Assembly (NCBI RefSeq): GCF_003574035.1
Contig: NZ_QWKY01000001.1
Location: 1 to 64,000, forward strand
Direction of reading: 5' to 3'
Source: Meiothermus hypogaeus
GTDB lineage: Bacteria > Deinococcota > Deinococci > Deinococcales > Thermaceae
DNA: 64,000 bases
A program made the translations under genes and the position numbers. The stretch's first letter is position 1; every line of letters begins with the position of its first letter. Of the stretch, positions 8,801 to 18,326 are shown one piece after another. The notes beneath the pieces are model-generated. The model was not told the DNA's origin and searched no databases. It saw nothing but the letters and a program-made list of their open reading frames with translations.

Positions 8801-9601
8801 TCAGGTCAAACCCAGCCACCCGCGCAAAATCCGCAGGTTGTGGGCATCCTCGAGGGTGCCCCGTGGGGTTTCCATGATGAAAATCTTGTCCTTGAGGCGG
8901 GGGTCGAGTACAAAATCCATAAGCTCCTCGCCAATCTTGCCTTCCATTAGGTTGGCGTGGTGGTCAATCTGCGAACCCCGTTCGCCCACCGAATCGTTGA
9001 GATGGATTACCGGCACCCGCTGCAGGCCAACAGTCTGCTCGAGCGCCTCCAGGGCTTCTGCAAGGTTGTAGCCAGCGGCAAAGGCATGGCAGGTGTCGAA
9101 ACAAACCCCGAGCGAAGTACCCTCGACCAGCTCGGCCAGGGTGTGCAGGTTGGCCCCCAGCTTTTCGCCACCCCCCGCGGTGTTCTCGAGCAACAGCCAG
9201 GGCCCGTTTCTGCCGAGTCCGGCCAGTTCGCGGGCCTTCAAAGCACCTATCCTGGCTTTTTCGGCGGGCCCTGAACCCGGATGCACCACCACATACTCGA
9301 TGCCCAGCATCTGGGCCTTGGCCAGGTCGTCAGCTAGGCTGAACACGCTTTTTTCCCATAATTCGCCCTCGGCGGCCAGGTTCACTAAATAAGAAGCGTG
9401 AATGACCGTGGGCAAGCCGCCCAGGTTCTCCTTACGGGCTCTAAAGCCCTCGACCTCCCCCGCTTTCAGGCTGCGGGTTTTCCAACTGCGCGGGCTTTTG
9501 GCAAAAATCTGAATAGCGCTTAGGCCGAGCAGATGGGCCTCCTCGGCGGCCCCTGCAACGCCCAGCTTGCCGGCAATGGACATATGGAAACCGTATTTCA
9601 C
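8801..9601 (-). CDS. nfo: Endonuclease IV (AP endonuclease)
   Basis: A 266-residue TIM-barrel DNA-repair enzyme that nicks 5' to abasic sites. Metal-binding motifs are visible: the N-terminal [53 protein letters not shown]...[12 protein letters not shown] and the C-terminal ETPRG. It is the last gene of a minus-strand set and overlaps the upstream RlpA-like gene by 4 bp (ATGA), indicating translational coupling. Coupling of a repair enzyme to a cell-wall protein looks like economy of gene packing, not functional linkage. Confidence 0.95.
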   Translation of the reverse strand: MKYGFHMSIAGKLGVAGAAEEAHLLGLSAIQIFAKSPRSWKTRSLKAGEVEGFRARKENLGGLPTVIHASYLVNLAAEGELWEKSVFSLADDLAKAQMLGIEYVVVHPGSGPAEKARIGALKARELAGLGRNGPWLLLENTAGGGEKLGANLHTLAELVEGTSLGVCFDTCHAFAAGYNLAEALEALEQTVGLQRVPVIHLNDSVGERGSQIDHHANLMEGKIGEELMDFVLDPRLKDKIFIMETPRGTLEDAHNLRILRGWLGLT

Positions 9602-10209
9602 CTGAGGATCTCCACTTTTACCCGAATAACCCCGTGCTGGTGCATTCCTAGCCGACGTGCAGCAGCATAAGAGAGGTCAATAATCCGGCCGCGAATATAA
9701 GGGCCCCGGTCGTTGATGCGCACCACGATGCTCCGGCCATTTTGCAGGTTGGTCACCCGAACCCGGGTATTGAAGGGCAGGGTGCGGTGGGCAGCGGTGA
9801 GATGAAACTTGTTGAACCGCTCCCCGTTGGCGGTAAGGCGGCCATGAAACCGGGGCCCATACCAGGAGGCCCAGCCCTGCTGAATCGAACCGGCCGCAGA
9901 AACGGGCGCTTTGGGTTCCTCCGGGGCCAGAGGCGGACGGATGAAGACCCACGCAACCGGCGCCGTGTCTTGAACGGGGTCGGGCAGGGGGAGCACCTCC
10001 AGGTTCATTGGGTCCCAGTCCGATGCAGGAATTTCCAGCTCCAGACCAACGGGCAAGGGGTCTTCGATCAGGCCGTTGAGCATCATCAGGTCGGCTACGC
10101 TCACCTGGAACAGCCGGGCAATTCGCTCCAGCGAATCGCCGGGCTGGACCACATACCCCTGTCCCCAGGTCAGTCCGCAAAACAACAACAGGGCAAGCCA
10201 GCGCCTCAT
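9598..10209 (-). CDS. LysM plus RlpA (double-psi beta-barrel) secreted cell-wall protein
   Basis: A 203-residue exported protein. The signal peptide is [18 protein letters not shown] LysM domain (about residues 18-62, [19 protein letters not shown]) binds peptidoglycan, and after a Pro-rich linker a C-terminal RlpA domain (about 108-200) follows. The latter has the family motifs [33 protein letters not shown] and [16 protein letters not shown], including the Asp and His near the proposed lytic transglycosylase site. It lacks the lipobox of E. coli RlpA. It overlaps both neighbours by 4 bp. Confidence 0.88.
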   Translation of the reverse strand: MRRWLALLLFCGLTWGQGYVVQPGDSLERIARLFQVSVADLMMLNGLIEDPLPVGLELEIPASDWDPMNLEVLPLPDPVQDTAPVAWVFIRPPLAPEEPKAPVSAAGSIQQGWASWYGPRFHGRLTANGERFNKFHLTAAHRTLPFNTRVRVTNLQNGRSIVVRINDRGPYIRGRIIDLSYAAARRLGMHQHGVIRVKVEILR

Positions 10210-11249
10210 AGCTCGATCAAGTGTTTGGGGCTTTTGGAAAGGACTTCGTGCCCCTGTGCGGTGACCAATACCAGGTCTTCAATGCGGCAACCGCCTACCT
10301 GGGGGATATAGACCCCCGGTTCGATGGTGATTATGTTACCGGCCTCGAGTACATCCTCCGAGGTCTGGCCCAGACCGGGCGCCTCGTGAATAAACAGGCC
10401 CACCCCATGCCCCAGCCCGTGGGTGAAGTATTCGCCGTAGCCCTGGCTGGTTAGGTGCGCTCGGGCCAGCGCATCAAGCTCCTGGCCCTTCTTACCCGGG
10501 GCAACGGCCTCGAGCGCAAGTGTTTGGGCCTCGAGTACAGCTTGGTAGACGTGCTGGAGCTCTGTCGAAACCTTGCCCACCGCCACAGTGCGGGTCATGT
10601 CGGAGCAGTAGCCGCCCACCACACAGCCAAAATCCAGCGTGACCAGCTCCCCCGACTCTATTTTGCGTTCGCTGGCCCCCCCGTGTGGCCTGGCGCCACG
10701 CGGCCCCGAGGCCACGGTCGTACCAAAGGCCAGTCCTTCGGAGCCGTTCTTGCGCAGGAAGAACTCGAGCTCCAGCGCCACTTCGATCTCGCGCACGCCG
10801 GGTTTGATGAAAGGCAAGATATGCTCGAAACCCCGGTCGGCTAGTTCGGCGGCTTTGCGAATATGAGCAATTTCCTCAGGGGTTTTACGCTTGCGCTGGT
10901 CTTCGATAATCCCGTAGGTAGAGACGAACTCGAGGTCTGGAAAGTCCTTCTTAAAGCTTTCCAGGGTGGCTACGCTCAGGTGTTCGGCCTCGATGCCGAC
11001 CCGACCCTGAAAGAACTCCCCAAGCAGCCGGTTCATCTCTGTGCGCTTCAGCAGAATGCGATGGGGAAGCCGTTGTTGGCCAGCTTCTAGGATGTAACGA
11101 CCATCGGTGATCAGGGTGGCGCCGCTGCGGGTAATAACAATCTTGGCATCCTTGCCTTCAACAAAGCCCGATAGGTAGAGAACATTGTGGGGACTGGAGA
11201 TAAAAAGCGCATCGAGGTTGTATTTGTCTAGCAGTAGGTTGAAGTCCAC
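10206..11249 (-). CDS. M24B metallopeptidase (Xaa-Pro aminopeptidase/dipeptidase family)
   Basis: A 347-residue protein with an N-terminal creatinase-like domain (1-120) and a C-terminal pita-bread catalytic domain. The five metal ligands are recognisable: Asp in LVTLDFGC, Asp in YCSDMTRT, His in [10 protein letters not shown], Glu in TIEPGVY and Glu in CRIEDLV. Such enzymes cut dipeptides or peptides with proline in position two. It is the first gene of a three-gene minus-strand unit. The perfect 14-bp inverted repeat at 11287-11324 sits 38 bp before its start. Confidence 0.9.
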   Translation of the reverse strand: MDFNLLLDKYNLDALFISSPHNVLYLSGFVEGKDAKIVITRSGATLITDGRYILEAGQQRLPHRILLKRTEMNRLLGEFFQGRVGIEAEHLSVATLESFKKDFPDLEFVSTYGIIEDQRKRKTPEEIAHIRKAAELADRGFEHILPFIKPGVREIEVALELEFFLRKNGSEGLAFGTTVASGPRGARPHGGASERKIESGELVTLDFGCVVGGYCSDMTRTVAVGKVSTELQHVYQAVLEAQTLALEAVAPGKKGQELDALARAHLTSQGYGEYFTHGLGHGVGLFIHEAPGLGQTSEDVLEAGNIITIEPGVYIPQVGGCRIEDLVLVTAQGHEVLSKSPKHLIEL

Positions 11250-11286
11250 GACCAGAACTTTACCCCACGCTTCAAATGCTGGCCGA

Positions 11287-11324
11287 TATTATTTTCACGA
11301 ACACATATTATCGTGAAAATAATA
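11287..11324. promoter_or_regulatory. Palindrome, copy 1 of the TTCACGA...TCGTGAA family
   Basis: A perfect inverted repeat with 14-bp arms (TATTATTTTCACGA and its complement) around a 10-bp AT-rich spacer. It lies in the divergent promoter space of the M24 peptidase and the exported protein at 11374. This is the best-formed of four copies (others at 21968, 42937 and 46636). It is probably an operator for an unidentified dimeric regulator. Confidence 0.6.
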
Positions 11325-11373
11325 ACAAAAAGACGCATGGAATTTGAACTTTTTACGTGCTAAGTTCAATCGT

Positions 11374-12117
11374 ATGCATCGGTTTGCCTTTAGCTGGCTT
11401 TTGATTTTGCTTGGCAGCTTGGTCCTAGCCCAGGTTTCGCCCGAGGCGGCCCAGCTACTCGAGCGGGGACGCACGGTACTGGGTGGATCGGCCCTAGCCA
11501 ACCTCAAAACCTACCGCGAAGTGACCACCAACATCTACTACACCCCTGATGGCAAGGAGGAGAGCCGCATCGTAACCCTGTTGCTCGTGGATTTTGCCAA
11601 CAGCCGGGTGCGCCTGGAGATCTACGACCCCCAGAGCCTCAATAACCCAAACCCCATTCCGCTGGCCTTGCAGCAATACAGCCCACAGGAGAGCTTTTTT
11701 TGGAGTCGGGAGACTTCGCTCAGGCCTTTGCCTGCAAGAGAGCGGGAGATCCTGCGCTCGAGCCTCTACACCGGCTGGCTGGGCCTCAAGTACGGTAGCA
11801 GCAACCGCGAGCGGGCCAGTGTGTCACAAGGCAGCCTGCGCAACCAGACCGGCCGCCTGCTGACGGTCAGTACCCAGGGCTGGGTGAGCACCTATCTATT
11901 CGGCGCCGATGGTTTACTTCTGGGTGAACGCCTGACCATTCCTGGCGTAGGGGAGAGCATTACTTTCTTTTCCAACTACCAGACTGTGCAGGGCGTGCGC
12001 CTGCCGCAAAAGTGGGAAAACTATATCGATGGGGCGCTGACCGCCAGGGGCGAGCTGATGGAAGTGGAGATCAATTTGACCTTTACTGAGGCCGACTTCT
12101 TCAAGCCTACCCGCTGA
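11374..12117 (+). CDS. Exported protein resembling outer-membrane lipoprotein-sorting (LolA-like) proteins
   Basis: A 247-residue protein with a clear signal peptide (MHRFAFSWLLILLGSLVLAQ). The mature part is rich in beta strands, with a repeated LxxYREVTT...YTPDGKEE pattern resembling proteins annotated as LolA-like. The family call is tentative. The ATG at 11374 gives the signal peptide directly; a TTG at 11344 would add ten charged residues before it. Its stop codon overlaps the first bases of hairpin repeat A. Confidence 0.55.
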   Translation: MHRFAFSWLLILLGSLVLAQVSPEAAQLLERGRTVLGGSALANLKTYREVTTNIYYTPDGKEESRIVTLLLVDFANSRVRLEIYDPQSLNNPNPIPLALQQYSPQESFFWSRETSLRPLPAREREILRSSLYTGWLGLKYGSSNRERASVSQGSLRNQTGRLLTVSTQGWVSTYLFGADGLLLGERLTIPGVGESITFFSNYQTVQGVRLPQKWENYIDGALTARGELMEVEINLTFTEADFFKPTR

Positions 12118-12310
12118 TACCGGACTCAAAAAGACAGTTCACAAAGCCAAAAACACCAGAGGCTGTCTTTTTGAATCCTAGAGCACACCCCTTCCTGTCG
12201 GTCGGCGAAGAAAGCGTCTCCCTTCCAAGGGGCGGTATCGCCCTCCGCTACGCGGATAACTTCGGTCGGGTTAGTTCGTCACCAAACGGTGACGAACTAA
12301 CCGAATCTGG
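12117..12310 (-). repeat. Composite hairpin repeat, copy A
   Basis: About 194 bp in inverse orientation to copies C and D. It begins ATACCGGACTC and ends GAATCTGG, near-complementary termini. Inside are a 16-bp-stem hairpin (GGACTCAAAAAGACAG and its near complement), the GGGCGGTATCGCCC block, and a hairpin of GTTAGTTCGTCACC with its complement. It fills the space between two convergent genes, where the first hairpin plus T tract could also serve as a terminator. Confidence 0.75.
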
Positions 12311-12320
12311 CCTGATTTAT

Positions 12321-15300
12321 TCAGGCCTTACTGAGCCCAAACCTGACGGTACCCTCTTCATCCGACAGCTCTACGATATGGCCAACCGGCTCAGCCTGGA
12401 CAAGCGAGAGGGCCAGGGTTTCCTCCTGGAGCCTGGGGCCAAACTGCACCAGAGACTCGGCGTATTTGCCCTCGGCAGCATAGGTCAGGTGAATGCGATC
12501 CGATACATTCAGGCCCATTTCCTTGCGGGCCTGTTGCACCAGGCGGATCAGGTCGCGGCTCAGGCCCTCGAGCAACAACTGCTCATCGAGCCTGACCTCG
12601 AGCGCGGCCAGATAGCCATCCTGCTCCTGGGCTGAGTAGCCTTCGGGCGAGAGAGCCTCTAGCAGCAGCTCTTCTGGGGTAAGGCTGATGACAGAGCCAT
12701 CCAGGGTGCCCAACTCGAGGCGGACGCTATGTCCTGCCTTGATGGTTTTGGCCACCATCCTGCTGTCAAGTTCGGCCAGGGCGGCCCGAATCGCTGGAAC
12801 CAGTTTGCCGTACTTCTTACCCATCACCGGCAGGTTCGGCAGTACCCGGTAGGTGAGCAACTCCTCCCCCAGGGCCAGCACCTCGACCTGCTTAACGTTT
12901 AGTTCTTCGGCAATTTCGTCGGCAAAATGGCGCAGTCCCGCTAGTTCGGCCTCGGTGGGGGCTGTTACCAGTACCCTGGGCAAGGGCATCCGGGTCTTGA
13001 TGCCACTGATGGCCCGCGCACTCCGGGCTAACCCCACCACCTTTACCACTGCGCCCATCTGGGTGAGCAGGGTCTCGTCCAGGAGCCTGGAGTCGGCTTT
13101 GGGCCAATCCGACAAGTGTACCGATTCAGGGGCTTCAGGCAGAACCGAACGCACCAGGTTTTGCCACAGGGCCTCGGCCACAAAGGGAGTAAAAGGCGCG
13201 GCCATCTGGGCCACCACCACCAGAGCTTCCCATAGCGTAGCGTAGGCCGATTCCCGGTCGGTGGCATCCTCGTTTTTCCAGAAGCGGCGGCGGTTGCGGC
13301 GTACGTACCAGTTGGAAAGTTCCTCGACAAACTGCTCGAGTTCCTTTCCAGCACCTCTGGCATCGTAAACATCCAAAGCTGCCGTTACCCGCTCGATAAG
13401 CTGCTGCTTACGGGCCACCAGCCAGCGATCCATCTCGGGCCGCGCCTCCACCGGGGGGCGGTTGCGCAGGTCGGGCTTGTCCAGGTTCGCATAGAGCACA
13501 AAGAAGCTGTAGACGTTCCACAGCGTACCCAGGAAGCCCCGCTGGGCCTCCTGCACCAGCCGCTCGGAGAAGCGCTTCTGCTCGCCGGGCTCGGAGCCGG
13601 TAAAAAGGTACCAGCGCACCGCGTCGGCTCCGTACTTGTCGAACATGGGCAGGGGCTCCACCACATTGCCCTTGCTCTTGGACATTTTGTGCCCCTTCTC
13701 GTCTACCAGGTGCCCTAAGCAGATGACGTTCTTGAAGCAGGGCTGGCCGTAGAGCAAGGTAGAGATAGCGTGCAGCGAGTAGAACCAGCCCCGAGTCTGG
13801 TCAATAGCCTCGCAGATGTAATCGGCGGGAAAGTGCCGCTGCCAGAGCCGATAGTTCTCCTCGGTGCCGGGGAGGGGTTGGCCCTCTTGGTCCAGCAGCA
13901 AATGCCACTGGGCATAGGGCATGGCCCCGGAGTCGAACCACACATCGAGCACCTCCGGCACCCGGCGGAAGGTTTTGCCGTTTTTTACAAAGGTGATTTC
14001 GTCCACGTAGGGGCGGTGCAGGTCCAGGTTCGAAAGGTCGCGCCCAACCAGCTCCGAAAGCTCTTTTACACTTCCCACGCAGACGTACTCCGAGCCGTCC
14101 TCCGAGACCCAGAAGGGCAGCGGCGTGCCCCAGTAGCGCTCGCGGCTGATGGCCCAGTCTACGTTGTCCTTGAGCCAGTTGCCGAAGCGCCCGTGTTTGA
14201 TGTGTTCGGGAATCCAGTTGATCTTTTCGTTGTTGTCGTAGAGCGCCTGGCGGAAATTGGAGGTCTTGATGTACCAGCTTGGCTTGGCAAAGTACAGGAT
14301 GGGGTCGCCGGTGCGGTCGTGGAAGGGGTAGCGGTGGCGAATCTGGCCGGCGTGGTACATGACCCCCCGCTCCTTCATGATGCGAATGAGTCCCTTGTCG
14401 GCCTCCTTGAAAAACTTGCCGCGCTCGTCCGTGACCTGCATGATCCCGTACTCGTTGGTGCCGAAGAGGAGGGGCGTACCATACTGACGGGAAAGCTCGA
14501 GGTCTTCTGCACCGTAGACCGGGGCCTCGTGGGCCACCCCCGAACCGTCCTCGGCGCTCACAAAGTCGGCCAGGGCCACAAAGTGCATGACCGGCTTGCC
14601 ATCGGGCCGCTTTTCCCCCTGCGCCTTCACAACCCCCAGCTCCACACACACTTCGGGGAAAGGGGGGGTGTACTCCCACCACTCCAGGTCTTTCCCCTTG
14701 AGGAGGGCGAGCACCTCGAGGTCTTCTTTATGCAATTCGCGAAGCCGCTCCACCGCCTCGACTGCAAAAATCAGATGCCCCACCGAAGGGGAGCGCACCA
14801 CTGCGTAGTCCATCTCAGGATTTACCGCAGCCATGGTGTTGGAGGGCAGCGTCCAGGGCGTCGTCGTCCATACCAGAATGGCCAGGTTATCCAGATCCAG
14901 GAGCCGCACCCCTTGCGCCTGAAGTTTATCGCTCACCACTTTGGGGGTAGTTTCTAGCTTTAGAGGGAAGCGCACATACACGCTGGGGTCGTCCACCTCG
15001 CGGTAGCCATCGGCAATTTCGTTTTGCGAGAGGGTCGAGGAAATGCGCGGTGATAGGGGCACTACCTTGTAGTCCTGCACCACCATCCCTTTATCCCACA
15101 TGCGCTTCAGGAGGTTCCACACCGACTCGATGTAGCTGTTGTGATAGGTCACGTAGGCGTTTTCCAGGTCTACCCACATGCCCATTCGCTCGGTAAAGTA
15201 GTTCCAGTCCTCAATGTTGGCAAAAACCCACTCGCGGCACTGCCTGGTAAACTCCGCGATCTCATCGCGGTTGAGGGTTTTGCGGCCCAACACGCCCAGC

Positions 15301-15611
15301 TTTTTCTCCACAGCAATTTCTACTGGTAGACCATGGGTATCCCAGCCCCCCTTGCGGGTGACGTGGTAGCCCTGCATGGTTTTGTAGCGCGGAAAGATGT
15401 CCTTGAAACTACGGGCCAGCACGTGGTGCATGGCCGGTTTGCCATTGGCCGTTGGGGGGCCTTCGTAAAAGACAAACTCGCCCTTGGGTGCGGTCTTCTG
15501 GTCGGATTTGGCGAAAATGTGGTTGTCGCGCCAGAAGGCAAGAATGTTTTCCTCTAGTTGGGGGAAGTTGGTTTCCTTAATCTCCTGGAATAGCTTTTTC
15601 TCCTCCACCAT
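12321..15611 (-). CDS. ileS: Isoleucyl-tRNA synthetase
   Basis: A 1096-residue class I synthetase. The HIGH-type motif reads MHHV within GKPAMHHVLARSFKD, typical of the second IleRS type (the eukaryote-like/Thermus group), and KMSKS is intact in GHKMSKSKGNVV. The editing domain (CP1) lies between, and a long C-terminal region follows. It charges tRNA-Ile and hydrolyses mischarged Val-tRNA. I chose the ATG at 15611 (MVEEKKLFQEIK), preceded by AAAGGA; an upstream in-frame start at 15671 lies inside the leader terminator. Expression is probably controlled by the T-box leader upstream. Confidence 0.95.
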   Translation of the reverse strand: MVEEKKLFQEIKETNFPQLEENILAFWRDNHIFAKSDQKTAPKGEFVFYEGPPTANGKPAMHHVLARSFKDIFPRYKTMQGYHVTRKGGWDTHGLPVEIAVEKKLGVLGRKTLNRDEIAEFTRQCREWVFANIEDWNYFTERMGMWVDLENAYVTYHNSYIESVWNLLKRMWDKGMVVQDYKVVPLSPRISSTLSQNEIADGYREVDDPSVYVRFPLKLETTPKVVSDKLQAQGVRLLDLDNLAILVWTTTPWTLPSNTMAAVNPEMDYAVVRSPSVGHLIFAVEAVERLRELHKEDLEVLALLKGKDLEWWEYTPPFPEVCVELGVVKAQGEKRPDGKPVMHFVALADFVSAEDGSGVAHEAPVYGAEDLELSRQYGTPLLFGTNEYGIMQVTDERGKFFKEADKGLIRIMKERGVMYHAGQIRHRYPFHDRTGDPILYFAKPSWYIKTSNFRQALYDNNEKINWIPEHIKHGRFGNWLKDNVDWAISRERYWGTPLPFWVSEDGSEYVCVGSVKELSELVGRDLSNLDLHRPYVDEITFVKNGKTFRRVPEVLDVWFDSGAMPYAQWHLLLDQEGQPLPGTEENYRLWQRHFPADYICEAIDQTRGWFYSLHAISTLLYGQPCFKNVICLGHLVDEKGHKMSKSKGNVVEPLPMFDKYGADAVRWYLFTGSEPGEQKRFSERLVQEAQRGFLGTLWNVYSFFVLYANLDKPDLRNRPPVEARPEMDRWLVARKQQLIERVTAALDVYDARGAGKELEQFVEELSNWYVRRNRRRFWKNEDATDRESAYATLWEALVVVAQMAAPFTPFVAEALWQNLVRSVLPEAPESVHLSDWPKADSRLLDETLLTQMGAVVKVVGLARSARAISGIKTRMPLPRVLVTAPTEAELAGLRHFADEIAEELNVKQVEVLALGEELLTYRVLPNLPVMGKKYGKLVPAIRAALAELDSRMVAKTIKAGHSVRLELGTLDGSVISLTPEELLLEALSPEGYSAQEQDGYLAALEVRLDEQLLLEGLSRDLIRLVQQARKEMGLNVSDRIHLTYAAEGKYAESLVQFGPRLQEETLALSLVQAEPVGHIVELSDEEGTVRFGLSKA

Positions 15612-15669
15612 AGTCGGTTCCTTTCTGAGGCGCCACCCCTGGTCAAGGGTCGAACCACCGGTAATCAAC

Positions 15670-15935
15670 AAAAAAGTCCGACCTGTGACCCTCGGGTTCC
15701 TCAGGTGCGGACGAGAATCTCTGCCGAGTTTTCCCGCGTTACCACCGCACTTCCTGAATGTTGTTTTTGGCTAATAGCTGATGAAGCAAAAAATGGGCAT
15801 GTGGCTACCAGCCATAAGCTTTCATTCAGGCACTCTACTGCGCTATCTCGGGCGCACCCGTTGGGGTCTACTAGAGCGTGGTCGCTCGTTCTTCCCAAAC
15901 TATCCCGGGGTGATTTTCAGCTTTCAGGTTGCCGC
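15670..15935 (-). promoter_or_regulatory. T-box leader of ileS
   Basis: On the minus strand, positions 15750-15733 read GTGCGGTGGTAACGCGGG, matching the conserved T-box core (GGTGG..ACCGCG-like). Downstream, CCGCAC can pair with GTGCGG to form the antiterminator. The same bases can instead form the terminator GTCCGCACCTG.../CAGGTCGGAC at 15712-15676, followed by six T residues (15675-15670). This alternative pairing just before an aminoacyl-tRNA synthetase gene is the T-box signature. The stem I limits and the isoleucine specifier codon are not resolved; the only nearby ATC I noted lies at about 15910-15915. Confidence 0.8.
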
Positions 15936-16090
15936 CTGGCTTGCACCCTCCCAGGCTCGCTTTGTGGTCGCTGAAGGCGTACTCGTCCCCGGCCCTTTAC
16001 ACCGGGTGCAGCGTGTGCTATATTTCACTGCTGGCAACCGGCTAACCTGAATGGTAGCAAGCTGCTATCCCCGCGTCAACAATCAATCTC

Positions 16091-16120
16091 TTGCTTCTCA
16101 TCCCTAACCGGCGATATACT
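16091..16120 (+). promoter_or_regulatory. Predicted promoter of the tal-rho unit
   Basis: TTGCTT at 16091-16096 and TATACT at 16115-16120 are separated by 18 bases, 53 bp before the tal start. The rest of the 15936-16090 stretch shows no further feature. On the opposite strand it should hold the ileS promoter. Confidence 0.55.
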
Positions 16121-16173
16121 CGCTTGGAAAATCCGCACAAATGTGGCCAGACGCGGGAAGGAGTGAATGCGGT

Positions 16174-16824
16174 ATGGACTTATATCTGGATACTGCCGAG
16201 GTAAATGAAATCAAGGAAATCGCAGCCTGGGGCGTGCTTGCGGGCGTTACTACCAACCCTTCCTTGATTGCTAAGTCGGGTCGTCCGCTCGAGCCCACCA
16301 TCAAAGAAATATGTGAGATCGTGCAGGGGCCAGTCTCGGCGGAAGTGGTTTCGACCTCAGCAGCCGATATGGTGGCCGAAGGGCGTCGTCTGGCGACTAT
16401 CGACGAACACTTAGTGGTCAAGCTTCCCACCACCATCGAGGGGCTCAAGGCTTGCAAAACCCTCGCTGTCGAGGGTATCCGGGTAAACATGACCCTGGTG
16501 TTCTCGGCCAACCAGGCCCTTTTGTGTGCCAAAGCCGGGGCCTGGTGTGTTTCGCCTTTCCTGGGTCGCATCGACGACATTTCCTGGGAGGGCATGGATT
16601 TAATCCGCGAGATTGCCGAGCTGTTCCAGGTGCAAAACCTCGGTACCCGCATCCTGGCGGCCTCGATTCGCCACCCCCGTCATGTGACCCAGGCCGCCAT
16701 GCTGGGTGCCGACATTGCTACCATGCCTGCCAAAGTGTTTCAGCAACTCATCAAGCACCCCCTGACCGACCTGGGCCTCAAAGCTTTCCTCGAGGACTGG
16801 GCCAGGGCCAGCGCCAGGGTGTAG
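16174..16824 (+). CDS. tal: Transaldolase, small (fructose-6-phosphate aldolase-like) type
   Basis: A 216-residue TIM barrel: MDLYLDTAEVNEIKE at the N-terminus, GVTTNPSLIAKSGR, and the Schiff-base lysine in HLVVKLPTT. NMTLVFSANQALLCAKAG and ASIRHPRHV follow. It transfers a dihydroxyacetone unit in the pentose phosphate pathway; the short family is common in Thermus and Firmicutes. The start at 16174 (MDLYLDTA) is supported by family N-termini; an ATG at 16141 would add 11 residues. rho follows after 37 bp, probably in one transcript. Confidence 0.93.
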   Translation: MDLYLDTAEVNEIKEIAAWGVLAGVTTNPSLIAKSGRPLEPTIKEICEIVQGPVSAEVVSTSAADMVAEGRRLATIDEHLVVKLPTTIEGLKACKTLAVEGIRVNMTLVFSANQALLCAKAGAWCVSPFLGRIDDISWEGMDLIREIAELFQVQNLGTRILAASIRHPRHVTQAAMLGADIATMPAKVFQQLIKHPLTDLGLKAFLEDWARASARV

Positions 16825-16861
16825 CACCAGTAAGCCTTTTTTTAGAACTGGAGTCAGTGCA

Positions 16862-18208
16862 ATGCCAAAAACAACTACAGCCGACCCCAACGCCGAAGCC
16901 CAGGTCACCGTGACCCGTACCGGCAAGAAAATCCGCCGCAAGGCCGAAAGCCAGGTACCGCTCAGCTACCAGGAACTCTCGAGCCGCATCCTGCCCGAGC
17001 TACACCTGCTGGCCGCTGAGGCAGGCATTCCCAACTATAAGAAGCTCTCCAAAGATGAGCTGGTGATGCTCTTGCTATCGCAGGAGGCCACCGAGGAGGG
17101 CCTGTCCATCGCCAAAGGCTATCTGGAAATCAGCCAGGATGGCTATGGCTTCTTGCAGGAAAGCCTCTACACCATGGAATCCCGCACGGTAATTGTTTCG
17201 GCGGGCCTGATTAAGCAGTATCAGCTTCGTACGGGCGACTATATCGTGGGTAAGGCTCGTCCAGCACGTGAAAATGAGCGCTACGGCACCCTCATGAAGG
17301 TGGAAGCGGTCAACAACCTCGACCCCGAGGCCGCTGCCAGGCGCCCCAAGTTTGACGACCTGATCCCGCAGTTCCCCGACCGCCAGATCATCCTCGAGAC
17401 CACCGGCGAGGAGTCTTCCAACCGAGTTATAGACCTGCTGGCTCCTATTGGGCGCGGCCAGCGCGGTTTGATTGTGGCCCCGCCTAAAGCCGGTAAAACC
17501 ACGCTCTTGAAGAAGGTGGCCCGGGCCGTCTTGCGTAACGAACCCGATATCAAGGTAATCGTATTGCTAATCGATGAACGGCCTGAGGAGGTTACCGATT
17601 TTCGCGAGTCGGTGGAGGGGGCCGATGTGATTGCTTCGACCTTCGATGAACCCCCGCAAAACCACATCCGGGTGGCCGAATTTGTACACGAGCGCAGCCG
17701 CCGGATCGTCGAAGAAGGGGGCCACGTACTAATCTTGCTGGATTCCATCACCCGCCTGGCCCGGGCCAACAACCTGGTCACGCCCCCTACTGGACGTACC
17801 TTATCGGGGGGTCTGGACTCGGCGGCGCTGCACTTCCCCAAGCGCTTTCTGGGTGCGGCCCGCAATATTCGGGGCGGGGGGTCGCTGACCATCCTGGCTA
17901 CGGCCCTGGTCGAAACCGGCAGCCGCATGGACGATGTGATTTTTGAAGAATTCAAGGGCACCGGCAATATGGAACTGCACCTATCCCGTCGCCTGGAAGA
18001 ACGGCGCATCTTCCCGGCTATCGACATCCTCAAGTCGGGCACCCGGCGCGAGGAGTTGCTTCTGGGCGAGGATGTCATACAGAAAATGTGGTTGTTGCGC
18101 AAGGTGCTGGCCGATATGGATCCGGCTGAAGCCATGGAAATGTTGCTGGGACGACTGTCTCGTACCAAGACCAACAAGGAGTTCCTTGCAACATTGGGGG
18201 GAAAATAG
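16862..18208 (+). CDS. rho: Transcription termination factor Rho
   Basis: A 448-residue hexameric RNA helicase that ends transcription. It has a lysine/arginine-rich N-terminal extension (1-40), a Rho-N helical domain (about 42-85), the RNA-binding cold-shock-like domain (about 85-150, GYGFLQESLYTM) and a RecA-type ATPase. The ATPase has Walker A in APPKAGKTTLLKK and Walker B in HVLILLDSITRLARA. The C-terminal domain includes the R-loop region RRIFPAIDILKSGTRREELLL. Length and motifs are complete. The next gene follows after a structured 118-bp leader. Confidence 0.96.
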   Translation: MPKTTTADPNAEAQVTVTRTGKKIRRKAESQVPLSYQELSSRILPELHLLAAEAGIPNYKKLSKDELVMLLLSQEATEEGLSIAKGYLEISQDGYGFLQESLYTMESRTVIVSAGLIKQYQLRTGDYIVGKARPARENERYGTLMKVEAVNNLDPEAAARRPKFDDLIPQFPDRQIILETTGEESSNRVIDLLAPIGRGQRGLIVAPPKAGKTTLLKKVARAVLRNEPDIKVIVLLIDERPEEVTDFRESVEGADVIASTFDEPPQNHIRVAEFVHERSRRIVEEGGHVLILLDSITRLARANNLVTPPTGRTLSGGLDSAALHFPKRFLGAARNIRGGGSLTILATALVETGSRMDDVIFEEFKGTGNMELHLSRRLEERRIFPAIDILKSGTRREELLLGEDVIQKMWLLRKVLADMDPAEAMEMLLGRLSRTKTNKEFLATLGGK

Positions 18209-18279
18209 GTATACTCCCTGCGGAAGTGATGGGAACTCAGGGTGTACGGGCAACAGACCCATATATTCTGTCGTTCCAA

Positions 18280-18307
18280 CCAGGAGTCCTCTTGAGGCAA
18301 CTCCTGG
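18280..18307 (+). promoter_or_regulatory. Hairpin in the leader of the M23 peptidase gene
   Basis: CCAGGAGT (18280-18287) pairs with ACTCCTGG (18300-18307), with CCTC/GAGG able to pair inside. No T tract follows, so it is not an intrinsic terminator. It ends 8 bp before the ribosome-binding site GGAGG (18316-18320) and could affect translation or mRNA stability. Confidence 0.35.
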
Positions 18308-18326
18308 GTAGTTATGGAGGTTGACT

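Noticed and set aside
12171-12635. A 154-residue plus-strand open frame
   Set aside because: It is made of hairpin repeat A followed by antisense ileS sequence; neither part looks like a protein.
13770-14957. A 395-residue open frame opposite ileS
   Set aside because: It is a shadow of the highly conserved ileS catalytic region; no domain or start signal.
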